A stretch of DNA of 12,768 nucleotides from NCBI GenBank assembly GCA_045540295.1, contig JAZQGY010000030.1, positions 1-12,768 on the forward strand. Reading direction: 5' to 3'. Positions within the stretch are counted from its first letter, which is position 1; the number at the start of each line of letters is the position of its first letter. The notes beneath the pieces were generated by a model. It saw only the letters and a program-made list of their open reading frames with translations, was not told the DNA's origin and searched no databases. This document shows positions 1 to 7,814 of the stretch, in pieces. The DNA is from SIG452 sp045540295 (GTDB taxonomy: Bacteria; Bacillota; Clostridia; UMGS1840). Made by a program: the position numbers and the translations under genes.

Positions 1-85
1 AGAGAGAGGGATTCGAACCCTCGGTTGGGGTTAACCAACACACACTTTCCAGGCGTGCGCCTTAGACCAGCTCAGCCATCTCTCC
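1..85 (-). tRNA. tRNA-Ser (anticodon GGA), 3' end cut by window edge
   Basis: On the minus strand the sequence starts GGAGAGA (5' acceptor strand) at 85 and reads through a D arm, an anticodon stem CACGC/GTGTG enclosing the loop CTGGAAA, the long variable arm typical of class II tRNAs, and a T arm GAGGG-TTCGAAT-CCCTC. Anticodon GGA reads the serine codons UCC and UCU. The last two acceptor bases and the discriminator base lie beyond position 1. The long variable arm and GGA anticodon make serine certain. Confidence 0.97.
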
Positions 86-121
86 ATACAACTATTTGGT
101 TGTGCTTCAAATACCTAAAAT

Positions 122-150
122 ATATTAACAGATAATTTATAAAATGTCAA
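122..150 (-). promoter_or_regulatory. Sigma-A promoter of tRNA-Ser
   Basis: Read on the minus strand there is a perfect -35 box TTGACA (145-150), a 17-bp spacer, and a TAATAT -10 box (122-127). Transcription would start near 115, about 30 bases before the mature tRNA 5' end. No other gene on this strand lies nearby, so the promoter serves the tRNA. Confidence 0.75.
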
Positions 151-340
151 GCATTTTTTAAATTTTTTTAAAAAATTCTGCAAAAAAGAAGAAAAAAAGC
201 GATCTTTACAATGCTCTTGGTGGTAACTGCAACTCTTTTGGATAAGAGATAGTCCCTGTTAATCGCTGGCGATAATTTCATATAAAAATATATTCCAAAG
301 AATTGTTTTCAGGACTTTTTCAAAAAAGTTTGCTTCCTGA
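151..340. other. Gene-free stretch, no recognisable feature
   Basis: This A/T-rich stretch contains homopolymer runs and small local hairpins (for example ACTTTTT-CA-AAAAAGT at 314-329), but no open frame with a start, no ribosome-binding site and no promoter pair that I trust. It may be eroded upstream sequence of the remnant that begins near 341. Confidence 0.5.
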
Positions 341-738
341 TTGTATCTTTACAACGGTATCGTATATCCCTACATTTATATGAGCGATGCTAATACTGTA
401 AAACTTAGGATTCCTACTGATACCGGCTTTTATGCAGAGCTTACAAAAGACGGCGGTGACCCTGGTTCTTTGCAAGAAAGAACGTAAATATCAATAACTG
501 CTATTTTAACTATAATTATTCTGATGGTAAAAAGCCAAGCAGTTATGGTACATGATCCTGGGATATCGACGGTGTGAAAATTAACACAAACTGTACCTCA
601 CAATCCTCCTGGAAGCAAGAAGCCCAGAGAATCATCTCCGAAGCAGGTGTAGAAGACAAGACCAGAATCACCGAATTAACCGAATATCCATCCTGGAGAA
701 AGATGCATATGAAGGATACGGTTATTGTAATTAACTAA
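341..738 (+). pseudogene. Decayed C-terminal remnant of a secreted beta-helix carbohydrate-active protein
   Basis: Two adjacent plus-strand frames read like protein but cannot be joined without a frameshift. The first (341-487) gives a jelly-roll-like stretch containing VKLRIPTDTGFYAEL and stops at a TAA (485-487). The second (481-738) contains NVNINNCYFNYNYSDG, an in-frame TGA at 553-555, then IISEAGVEDKTRITEL and YPSWR before a TAA at 736-738. The motif IISEAGVED...YPSWR matches IMNEAGVQD...HPTWR near residues 1029-1052 of the large beta-helix protein at 4102-7770, where it follows the helix. I see no start codon with a ribosome-binding site. TGA is a normal stop in this genome (cotJA ends in one), so recoding is unlikely. 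I read this as the tail of a lost relative of the large protein. The homology is judged by eye. Confidence 0.65.
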
Positions 739-748
739 TTTGATTTTT

Positions 749-785
749 AAGAATGGTACTGTTTTTGCAGTACCGTTCTTTTTTA
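749..785 (+). terminator. Rho-independent terminator after the remnant
   Basis: A 13-bp stem (AAGAATGGTACTG against CAGTACCGTTCTT, one G-T pair) with a TTTTT loop is followed by a run of T. It lies about 10 bases after the TAA of the remnant at 736-738, suggesting the remnant was once a complete transcription unit. Confidence 0.85.
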
Positions 786-815
786 CGAAAAAGTGAATTT
801 TTTTCATAAAAAGTC

Positions 816-844
816 TTTACAAATGAAAATATATATGTTATAAT
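816..844 (+). promoter_or_regulatory. Sigma-A promoter of rpsO
   Basis: TTTACA (816-821), a 17-bp spacer and a perfect TATAAT (839-844). The predicted start near 851 leaves a leader of about 120 bases before rpsO. Confidence 0.85.
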
Positions 845-850
845 AGCAGA

Positions 851-960
851 GCTGTTAACTGAGTTTTCGGGAAAACGCCAAGCAATTTGGCACATCCTTG
901 GCCCATTGCTCGGGAACAAGTAAATAAAAATACCCGGATAATCGGGTAAAGAAAAGGAGA
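851..960 (+). promoter_or_regulatory. Structured rpsO mRNA leader, candidate S15 autoregulatory site
   Basis: The leader can fold into several stems: GTTTTC (863-868) with GAAAAC (871-876) or alternatively with GGGAAC (912-917), AGCAAT (881-886) with ATTGCT (905-910), and TACCCG (931-936) with CGGGTA (943-948), the last just before the AAGGAG at 954-959. Ribosomal protein S15 is known to bind its own mRNA leader in several bacterial lineages, in structures that mimic its 16S rRNA site. The alternative pairings and the hairpin next to the ribosome-binding site fit such a switch, but I cannot assign it to a named leader class. Confidence 0.5.
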
Positions 961-969
961 TTTTTCACA

Positions 970-1233
970 ATGTTAAAAGAAGTGAAACAGAATTTAATCG
1001 CAACCTACAAAAACCATGAAAGTGACACCGGTTCTCCGGAAGTGCAGATTGCTCTTCTGACCGAAAGAATCAACCACTTAAACGAACACTTAAAATTAAA
1101 TCACAAAGACCATCATTCCAGAAGAGGTCTTTTAAAAATGGTTGGTAAAAGAAAAGGCTTACTGGCTTATTTAATGAAAAAAGACATTAACCGTTACAGA
1201 GCAATCATCGAAAAATTAGGTTTAAGAAAGTAA
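970..1233 (+). CDS. rpsO: 30S ribosomal protein S15
   Basis: S15 is a primary 16S rRNA-binding protein of the small-subunit platform and helps form the intersubunit bridge. The 87-residue product is the normal size (88-89 in most bacteria) and carries the family signature: TGSPEVQIALLTERINHLNEHLK at about residues 21-43, followed by KDHHSRRGLLKMVGKRKGLLAYL and the C-terminal RYRAIIEKLGLRK. The HxHHSRRGL region is part of the rRNA-binding surface. The ATG at 970 is chosen because AAGGAG ends 10 bases upstream and the protein starts at the usual place. The gene has its own sigma-A promoter, a structured leader likely used in autoregulation, and a terminator. It precedes pnp, the widely conserved gene order. 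Identification is secure. Confidence 0.98.
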   Translation: MLKEVKQNLIATYKNHESDTGSPEVQIALLTERINHLNEHLKLNHKDHHSRRGLLKMVGKRKGLLAYLMKKDINRYRAIIEKLGLRK

Positions 1234-1287
1234 TTTTCTCGGTAGTGTTTGGACTTGCCGGAATTACTTTTAAAGTCATTCTAAAAA

Positions 1288-1328
1288 ACAAACGGCAGGC
1301 TGATTATTTCTATCGGCTTGCCGTTTTC
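1288..1328 (+). terminator. Rho-independent terminator of rpsO
   Basis: A 14-bp stem with two G-T wobbles (1291-1304 with 1312-1325; AACGGCAGGCTGAT against ATCGGCTTGCCGTT) and a 7-base loop, followed by TTT. It separates rpsO from pnp, although some read-through is possible with the short T run. Confidence 0.8.
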
Positions 1329-1354
1329 ACATTGTAAAAAATTAAAATTATATA
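1326..1354 (+). promoter_or_regulatory. Probable sigma-A promoter of pnp
   Basis: TTCACA (1326-1331), a 17-bp spacer and TATATA (1349-1354). If used, transcription starts near 1361 and gives pnp a leader of about 250 bases that contains the whole inverted repeat at 1374-1561. The boxes are imperfect, so the call is moderate. Confidence 0.5.
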
Positions 1355-1373
1355 CGGAAAGGACAAGCTAAGG

Positions 1374-1561
1374 TTATAGCAATTGAAAAACCTTTGAATT
1401 TTTAAAAAACTGTCGTTTTTAGGAAACAAAGTGCACGAAGAAGCTCACGTTTTTTGGGATTTTTCTTTGGATTCTTCACTTCGTTCAGAATGACACCAAA
1501 AGAGGTTTTGAATGAAATAAGAGTCCTATACAAAAATTCAAATGTTTTTCAAGTGCTAAAG
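1374..1561. repeat. MITE-like inverted-repeat element in the pnp leader
   Basis: Two 30-base arms (1374-1403 and 1532-1561) are inverted copies of each other with about three mismatches. The inner 21 bases differ at only one position (TTGAAAAAC, then TTTGAATTTTT). The 128 bases between hold no open frame but include GGATTCTTCACTTCGTTC and AGAATGACA (about 1479-1505), which resembles a short palindromic repeat scattered through many Firmicute genomes. A non-autonomous mobile element is one reading. The other is a long leader stem for RNase III processing, as known for pnp in E. coli. No clear target-site duplication is visible. Confidence 0.6.
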
Positions 1562-1608
1562 CCATGGCATATCCTTTCTGAAATTTCAAAATGAAAAGGA
1601 GAAAGATT

Positions 1609-3681
1609 ATGTTCAGAACTTTCGAAACTACTTTCGCCGGCAGACCTTTAGTGGTTGAAACCGGTAAAATGGCTCAGCTGGCAAACGGCTCTTGTTTGGT
1701 TCGTTGGGGTGAAACCGTTGTCATGGTAAACATCACCGCATCCAAACAGCCCAGAGAAGGCATTGATTTCTTCCCTCTGTCTGTGGACTACGAAGAAAAG
1801 CTGTACTCTGTTGGTAAAATCCCCGGTGGCTTCTTAAAAAGAGAAGGTAAACCTACCGAAAAAGCAATTTTAGCATCTCGTGCGATTGACAGACCCATTC
1901 GTCCCTTATTCCCCAAAGATTTAAGAAACGACGTTGTGGTTGTGGCAACTGTGTTATCTGTTGACCAGGACAATCAGCCTGAAATCGCAGCATTCTTAGG
2001 TACTGCAATTTCTTTGGCAATTTCCGATATTCCTTTCAACGGTCCTATCGCATCTGTTGGCGTAGGTTTGGTTGACGGCGAACTGATTGTTTGCCCCAAC
2101 GCTGCCCAAAGAGCAATCTCCGACTTAGACTTAACCGTTGCAGGTTCTTTGGAAAAAATCGTTATGATTGAAGCAGGCGCTAATCAGGTTGACGAAAAAA
2201 CTATGCTGGATGCAATCAAATTAGGTCATGTTGAAATCAAAAAAATGTGTGAATTTATCGCCGGCATTGCAAAAGAAATCGGTAAAGAAAAATTCGCTTA
2301 CCAGTCCTTTGAATTAGATAAAGATATTTTTGAAACCGTCAGAGCATATGCAGAAGACAAAATCAAAGAAGCAATTCTTTCTGATCAGAAGGAAGTCAGA
2401 GAAGGCGGCGTTGATGCCGTATGCAAAGAAGTGACCGAACACTTCCAGGAAGAAATTGATCCCGCAGTGTTAGGCGAATGTTTATACAAACTGCAAAAAC
2501 AAATCGTTCGTAACTGGTTAGTAGAAGGCAAACGTGTTGACGGAAGACGTATGGATGAAATCCGTCCCTTATCTGCAGAAGTTGGTTTACTCCCCAGAGT
2601 ACACGGTTCCGGTCTGTTCACCAGAGGTCAGACTCAGGTTATGACCATTGCAACTTTAGGTGCAGTGAATGAAGCTCAATTCTTAGACGGTATTGACGAA
2701 GAAGATACCAAACGCTATATGCATCAGTACAATTTCCCCTCCTACTCTGTTGGTGATGCCCGTCCCTCCAGAGGTCCCGGACGTCGTGAAATCGGTCACG
2801 GTGCATTGGCTGAAAGAGCGTTGGCACCCGTAATTCCCTCCGTGGAAGAATTCCCCTACTCTTTCCGTCTGGTTTCTGAAGTATTAAGCTCCAACGGCTC
2901 TACCTCTCAGGGCAGTATCTGCGGTTCCACTTTAGCATTAATGGATGCAGGGGTTCCGATTAAAGCTCCTGTTGCAGGTATTTCCACCGGTTTAGTAACC
3001 TACGAAGGCGGCAGAAAAGTGTTCTTGGATATCCAAGGCATCGAAGACTTCTTCGGCGATATGGACTTTAAAGTTGGCGGTACCCATAAAGGTATCACCG
3101 CAATCCAGGTAGACATCAAAGTGGACGGTTTAACCTATGACATCATTGAAGAAGCGTTTGAAATGACCAGAAAAGCAAGAATCCACATTTTAGATAACGT
3201 TATGCTGAAAGCAATTCCTGCTCCCAGAGAAGAAGTTGCAAAATATGCTCCCAAAATGTTCTCCACCAAGGTTCCCGTGGATAAAATCCGTGAAGTAATT
3301 GGTGCAGGCGGTAAAGTGATTCAGAAAATTGTTGCTGATACCGGTGCAAAAATCGATATCGAAGATGACGGTTCCGTATTCATCTGCGCAGTAGATGCAG
3401 ATGCAGCAAAAAAAGCTCTGGCAATCGTGGAAGGCATTGTGTCTGAACCCGAAGTTGGCGCTGTATATCAGGGCAAAGTTACCAAACTGATGGCATTCGG
3501 TGCATTCGTGGAATACCTGCCCGGTAAAGAAGGTCTGGTTCACATTTCTCAGCTGGATACCAAACGTGTTGAAAAAGTGGAAGATATTGTAACCGAAGGC
3601 GATGAAATCATGGTTAAAATCATCGAAATCGACAGACAAGGTCGTGTAAACCTTTCCAGAAAAGAAGCGCTTTTAGGCTAA
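1609..3681 (+). CDS. pnp: Polyribonucleotide nucleotidyltransferase (PNPase)
   Basis: PNPase degrades RNA 3' to 5' by phosphorolysis, releasing nucleoside diphosphates, and acts as a cytoplasmic trimer in mRNA turnover. The 690 residues show the full order: RNase PH domain 1 (about 9-140), a helical linker, RNase PH domain 2 (about 315-540), KH (about 551-612, with GAGG at 565-568) and S1 (about 616-687). The phosphate-site SNGSTSQGS (N429) and the metal-site run EDFFGDMDFK (D480, D486, K488, matching E. coli D486, D492, K494) are intact, so the enzyme should be active. The ATG at 1609 is preferred over an in-frame ATG at 1591 because AAAGGAG (1595-1601) lies 7 bases upstream of it and overlaps the earlier start. 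It follows rpsO, the usual neighbour, but is separated by a terminator and a long inverted repeat. Confidence 0.98.
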   Translation: MFRTFETTFAGRPLVVETGKMAQLANGSCLVRWGETVVMVNITASKQPREGIDFFPLSVDYEEKLYSVGKIPGGFLKREGKPTEKAILASRAIDRPIRPLFPKDLRNDVVVVATVLSVDQDNQPEIAAFLGTAISLAISDIPFNGPIASVGVGLVDGELIVCPNAAQRAISDLDLTVAGSLEKIVMIEAGANQVDEKTMLDAIKLGHVEIKKMCEFIAGIAKEIGKEKFAYQSFELDKDIFETVRAYAEDKIKEAILSDQKEVREGGVDAVCKEVTEHFQEEIDPAVLGECLYKLQKQIVRNWLVEGKRVDGRRMDEIRPLSAEVGLLPRVHGSGLFTRGQTQVMTIATLGAVNEAQFLDGIDEEDTKRYMHQYNFPSYSVGDARPSRGPGRREIGHGALAERALAPVIPSVEEFPYSFRLVSEVLSSNGSTSQGSICGSTLALMDAGVPIKAPVAGISTGLVTYEGGRKVFLDIQGIEDFFGDMDFKVGGTHKGITAIQVDIKVDGLTYDIIEEAFEMTRKARIHILDNVMLKAIPAPREEVAKYAPKMFSTKVPVDKIREVIGAGGKVIQKIVADTGAKIDIEDDGSVFICAVDADAAKKALAIVEGIVSEPEVGAVYQGKVTKLMAFGAFVEYLPGKEGLVHISQLDTKRVEKVEDIVTEGDEIMVKIIEIDRQGRVNLSRKEALLG

Positions 3682-3712
3682 TTTTAAGCGAAATAAAGAA
3701 TACTTCATAAAT

Positions 3713-3752
3713 AAAAAGATGTGTTATTTGAAGAAATAACACATCTTTTTTT
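3713..3752 (+). terminator. Rho-independent terminator of pnp
   Basis: A perfect 17-bp stem (3713-3729 with 3734-3750) closed by a GAAG tetraloop and ending in a T run. Because the A and T tracts are symmetrical it could also stop transcripts coming from the minus strand. Confidence 0.93.
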
Positions 3753-3758
3753 AGTACC

Positions 3759-4000
3759 AAATAAAATACCGCCAAATGACGGCAGCTACTTCATCTTTAA
3801 AAGACTACGCGGCGGGGCACATTACAGAAGATACATTCTATTTTTAGAAGGAGCAGAGCAAGTGCCCAATAAACATACAATCTCCCCAAAACGTGATGCT
3901 ACTGATGTACTACTAAAGATGTCTGTGACTGTGATGTCTCCTGAGCTTACGTCCGAAGCGAGCTTGCTACTCATCGCTCCATGGTTATTCTAGCATAAAT
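3759..4000 (-). other. Structured gene-free element, possible small RNA or dispersed repeat
   Basis: This stretch has no credible gene but is rich in structure. It holds a stem GGGCAC (3815-3820) with GTGCCC (3862-3867) enclosing a hairpin TTCTA-TTTT-TAGAA (3836-3849), and a near-palindrome AGCGAGCTTGCT at about 3957-3968. On the minus strand it ends in a terminator-like hairpin, TGCCGTC-ATTT-GGCGGTA (3767-3784), followed by a T-rich run (3759-3766). That gives a minus-strand unit of about 220 bases with a terminator. In one minus frame about 50 codons are open, with no start and no ribosome-binding site. It resembles dispersed intergenic elements of Clostridia, but I cannot name a family. 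Confidence 0.4.
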
Positions 4001-4017
4001 CCCAAGATTTGTCAAGC

Positions 4018-4067
4018 ATAGAAAAACACCACCCCTGCAACCGACATACAAGGAGTGATGCTTTTCT
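4018..4067 (-). terminator. Probable terminator of the large beta-helix gene
   Basis: Seventeen-base arms (4020-4036 and 4051-4067) pair with three mismatches around a 14-base loop. On the minus strand the 3' arm ends in TTTTTCT. It lies 35 bases beyond the stop codon of the gene ending at 4102, the right place for its terminator. Confidence 0.65.
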
Positions 4068-4101
4068 CTATATAAGGTGGAAAAAATGATAATGATTATT
4101 T

Positions 4102-7100
4102 TCAGTAACGGCTTAGAAGGGTATCCTGATCGATAACAATTCCTTCATCATAATCGGAAGAGTTGGGAAGTGCAACTCCGTTATCAAACTTGAATCCGCC
4201 AATCATCCAGTCCATACCCTGAACGGTGATACGGAAGGTGTGCGTGCCTGCATTAAGTTTGTAACTACCTACAGTATAGTCCACCAATGCCCAGCCGGTA
4301 CGGGGGATGGAGAATGCGGATTGAATCGTGGTGCCGTCTAAATCCAGTTTTGCGGTACAAGCAGGATCACTTGAGGTATTACCGTCGCTGGCACGCAGAG
4401 ACAGCGTGTAAGTGCCGGTAGTGGGAACATAGAAATCAAATTCCAGCCATTCACCGGGACGAGTGTCTCCTACTTCCCCACCCGGATATACAGAAGGAAC
4501 AGAATGACTTCTTTCATAAAATCTGTCATATTCTTTTGCAATAATCCAACGGTTTACATCCACAATTTCATCACTTTCGAATGTAGCTTCGGGAGAACGT
4601 TCATATGCTAAAATTCTCCAGGTAGGATGTTCCGCTTCGTTCAGCAGATATTTATAGGCATCCTGCACCCCTGCTTCATTCATAATAGCTACTGCAGCAG
4701 CAGGCCAATTGCCGTCGGTCACTCTGACAGTACCGGTTTCAGTACAAACAGAATCGTCACAAGTATCGCTCGTGGCATCAGTATAGTTATTGGTTGCCAC
4801 ACATCCGCTGATATTCACGCCGCTTCTTGCATAAATCATCGCATCGGAGCCGGTTACCACGTTATTTGCCATGGTAATTGCTTCGGTACCTTCATCTAAA
4901 TAAATGCCGCCACGGTAATCCCCTGCATCGATTAAATAGTTATTGGAAATGTGCGTATTTTCCATACGGCTTAAGGTGTAGATATGTGCGCCGTCTTCGG
5001 TTTTATGGGTAACATTTTCGATACGGTTGTACGTAATGGAAATATCTCTGCAATCTGACACATCAGCACCCCATCCCCAACCAACAGAGATACCGGTATA
5101 GGGCACATCTTTGATGTCGTTATGATGGGCATTGATTGCCTTTGCATAATAAATGGAAATTGCCGGACAACCGATATATTCGTTGGCAACACGGCGAATC
5201 ACATTGTTTGCCACTTCCACATTGGTAACACGCCCCTGACTGTCCGTTAAGGTGTTGCCATGCAGGAAATGACCTAACACTAACGCAGTACCGGAAATAT
5301 CACGGAAAATGTTTCCTACCACCGCAGAATTGGTCACAGCGTTATCCATGCTGACACCGTTGGAACCAAGACAAGCAAAATCACAGTTTTTAATAGTGAT
5401 AGAATCTGCATAATTTACCGTAATCTGACCCGGGAACAAACGGTCTGCATAGCCAACGGCAGAAGTACTGTAGCAATACCACTCATTGTCTGCCTGGTTG
5501 AATTTTGCTCCGTTTTCGGACATTTCGTTATAAGCGCTGTATTTGAAGGTTAAGTTGTTGAGTTCAATATTGGATGCCTTATTGGAGGTGGAATCGCCGC
5601 CTAAATAGAGCATTTTTTCAGTAGTACCTGCATACACCTCTGCAGTGGTCATATCCTCTTCTTCATAAGGATAATAGTACATTTTCTTAGTAGTTTTGTC
5701 AAAATAGAATTCACCGGGTTCGTCCAATAATTCCAGTGCATTTTCCAAGAAGAACTGTCTGCCTGTTCCGATTTTTAAATGTTCATACCCCTGAGTGGTA
5801 TGGGTTGCCCACTGAGGCTGCTGCATATCGAAAACAGTGGTAACACGTCCACGGGTAATATTATTGACAGGAGTTCTGGACAAAGTCCAAAGAATCGGCC
5901 AACAAACCATTACATCTTCCGGATTATTGGTAATTTGCGGGAAGTTGGTGTTGGAAATTTTAAAGCCGTCAGAAGCATAAGAGCTGCCGGTTTTATTGTA
6001 TAACGCAGTAGGCTGATATAAATAACGGCTTCTTGCTAAGGTTGCAGGATTGTCGTTTACATACAGCGTTCTGGCTGCAGTGATATCAGAAGCATCCGCC
6101 ACCCAGATAGGAGAATCAGTCTGCTGCTGCCAGTCATCTACTTTGGTACCTGCATTAAATACCGGCGGATTACTGGTATCGTCACCTTTATAAATAACCT
6201 TGTAGCCATTCTGACCGCTTACCGATTCATCAATAGTCATCATAGAGGTAACGGGATAATTTCCGCCTGCAAAATGCACCACAATGTCATCGGTCATATC
6301 AGAAGTCAATTCTGCAACCAGTTCATTGGCTCTTGCCAGGGTTTTTACGGGAGCATTTATGCTACCGTCGTTATTATCATTGCCGGTAGGAGAAACATAA
6401 ATATCGGAGTATACGGAAAGCTCCGGATTTTCAGCTTCTAAGGCAACTCCGGTATAGGGAGTTAAATTAGTATCTACAATAAAGGTTTTTAAGTTGGTGA
6501 AGGAGCCGGACAAGGAAACCGGATAGCTTTTCTTCACGCCAACGGTCTGAAGAGAGGTATCAATAGGAGTCAGATTGATGTTTGCCAGATGGTTTTCTGT
6601 GTCATAATCTGCTAAGATTAACCAAAGCGTATCCACACAGTTATCCAGCTTCAAGAAATCTACACTGGCAGAAGAAGTGTCTACATTTATGGTTAAATTG
6701 CTGACTACGGTAGCTTCAGTTTCGGTGGGAACATCGCAATCCTCCAAGGTGGGAATAATACCTTCATCATAGGTAATGGAAGAAGCCTTGATTTCATAAG
6801 TTAAAATTTCGCAGCCTGCTGTTCCAACGTTCTGTAAGTAAATGGAAGTAGTCCCCGCTTCTAAGTACACAAACAGGTAATCTCCGTTAGAATCAAACCG
6901 ATAGAACTGCTCGGTGGTATCTACAGGAAGGTCTGCCTTATAGCCACCGGCAAACGTACGAAGAACAGTTTGTCCGCTCATGGTTTTTGCCTGCACATAG
7001 TAGAAACCTGTCTGAGGTACCGTTACATCAAATCTTGCCCAACCGGAAGGTTCTAACCAAAGATAATTGTCTCGGGAAACCACTGCATCACTGTAATCAA

Positions 7101-7770
7101 CCACGTTACCCCAAACAGTATTGGCAGTTCCGGGCTTATCAATAGATTTTGTGGTGATATTTTCAGGATACTGTTTCACCTGTTTTACCAAAGGCATAAA
7201 ATCTAAAGATTTCGAAGCCCCGCTTTTATCCAGACGGCCTAAATCCAACAAAGCAAGCAATGCGTTATAGTCGTTGTTGTCTCCCAACAATTCAACCTTA
7301 ATAATATTGTCCCCTTCAGTTAAGTAGATCAACTGGTCCTGAGAATAGGTACTGCTCCAGTCGGAAGCACCAATGGTATGCTCGGTATAGTATCCCTCTT
7401 CTGTAGTGACACGGAAGGTGGTGGTATCCCGACCGCGAATCCAAGTGGTACGAAGCTGCATCACATAAACGCCGGTATAAGGAACATTGATTTTCAGATT
7501 TGCCCAGTCACCATATACCATAACAAAGCCGCCGCTTTCGTTCCAAGGTGTGCTTGAGGAAGCTTTATAATCCACCCCCGGCACAGATTCGGTACCGTTG
7601 GAGCCACTTTTTGCAAGAGCATTTCTCGGTGCAAATTCTCCTACATATCCGTTCTTGTAGGTAGCAGAAACGCTGCTGTATGCACCGGCAAAACTTGGTG
7701 TTGCCGCTGCTACGGGTAGAATGCTAAAGAGCATACATCCAATCAGCAAAAGTGTGAGTATTTTTTTCAT
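4102..7770 (-). CDS. Secreted right-handed beta-helix protein with carbohydrate-binding-like modules (GH141-like)
   Basis: This 1222-residue protein begins with a signal peptide (MKKILTLLLIGC..., cleavage near AAA at 21-23), so it is exported. Two jelly-roll-like modules follow (about 28-180 and 200-330). The parallel beta-helix starts with IYVSPTGNDNNDGS at 456 and runs to about 1010. It carries asparagine-ladder repeats and the strings HNDIKDVPYTGISVGWGWG (883-901), DGAHIYTLSRMENTHISNN (926-944) and GGIYLDEG (954-961). A CBM6-like module closes the protein (about 1075-1196; WLEFDFYVPTTGTYTLSLRA, AGTHTFRITVQG). These strings resemble the helix region of GH141-type and related polysaccharide-degrading proteins. 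I cannot identify catalytic acids with certainty, so lyase versus hydrolase is open. There is no sortase, SLH or dockerin motif, hence probably released or held by its binding modules. GAGAGGG lies 10 bases before the ATG. The neighbouring MarR gene and an operator-like palindrome suggest local control. Confidence 0.8.
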   Translation of the reverse strand: MKKILTLLLIGCMLFSILPVAAATPSFAGAYSSVSATYKNGYVGEFAPRNALAKSGSNGTESVPGVDYKASSSTPWNESGGFVMVYGDWANLKINVPYTGVYVMQLRTTWIRGRDTTTFRVTTEEGYYTEHTIGASDWSSTYSQDQLIYLTEGDNIIKVELLGDNNDYNALLALLDLGRLDKSGASKSLDFMPLVKQVKQYPENITTKSIDKPGTANTVWGNVVDYSDAVVSRDNYLWLEPSGWARFDVTVPQTGFYYVQAKTMSGQTVLRTFAGGYKADLPVDTTEQFYRFDSNGDYLFVYLEAGTTSIYLQNVGTAGCEILTYEIKASSITYDEGIIPTLEDCDVPTETEATVVSNLTINVDTSSASVDFLKLDNCVDTLWLILADYDTENHLANINLTPIDTSLQTVGVKKSYPVSLSGSFTNLKTFIVDTNLTPYTGVALEAENPELSVYSDIYVSPTGNDNNDGSINAPVKTLARANELVAELTSDMTDDIVVHFAGGNYPVTSMMTIDESVSGQNGYKVIYKGDDTSNPPVFNAGTKVDDWQQQTDSPIWVADASDITAARTLYVNDNPATLARSRYLYQPTALYNKTGSSYASDGFKISNTNFPQITNNPEDVMVCWPILWTLSRTPVNNITRGRVTTVFDMQQPQWATHTTQGYEHLKIGTGRQFFLENALELLDEPGEFYFDKTTKKMYYYPYEEEDMTTAEVYAGTTEKMLYLGGDSTSNKASNIELNNLTFKYSAYNEMSENGAKFNQADNEWYCYSTSAVGYADRLFPGQITVNYADSITIKNCDFACLGSNGVSMDNAVTNSAVVGNIFRDISGTALVLGHFLHGNTLTDSQGRVTNVEVANNVIRRVANEYIGCPAISIYYAKAINAHHNDIKDVPYTGISVGWGWGADVSDCRDISITYNRIENVTHKTEDGAHIYTLSRMENTHISNNYLIDAGDYRGGIYLDEGTEAITMANNVVTGSDAMIYARSGVNISGCVATNNYTDATSDTCDDSVCTETGTVRVTDGNWPAAAVAIMNEAGVQDAYKYLLNEAEHPTWRILAYERSPEATFESDEIVDVNRWIIAKEYDRFYERSHSVPSVYPGGEVGDTRPGEWLEFDFYVPTTGTYTLSLRASDGNTSSDPACTAKLDLDGTTIQSAFSIPRTGWALVDYTVGSYKLNAGTHTFRITVQGMDWMIGGFKFDNGVALPNSSDYDEGIVIDQDTLLSRY

Positions 7771-7814
7771 AAATGGAAAAACCCTCTCTTTCGTAAAATT
7801 TAAGGAAAGTGCAA

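Noticed and set aside
553..555. In-frame TGA as a recoded tryptophan, glycine or selenocysteine codon
   Set aside because: The same region also needs a frameshift, cotJA uses TGA as an overlapping stop, and no selenocysteine-type stem was evident; decay is simpler.
731..919. A 62-codon minus-strand open frame upstream of rpsO
   Set aside because: It runs antisense through a terminator, the rpsO promoter and the rpsO leader, and has no ribosome-binding site or family resemblance.
3190..3639. A 149-codon minus-strand open frame inside pnp
   Set aside because: It is antisense to the KH and S1 part of a complete PNPase, has no ribosome-binding site and reads as low-complexity Phe/His/Asn-rich sequence typical of a shadow frame.
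3721..3993. A 90-codon plus-strand open frame
   Set aside because: It starts inside the perfect stem of the pnp terminator, has no ribosome-binding site and resembles no protein family; the structured-element reading explains the region better.
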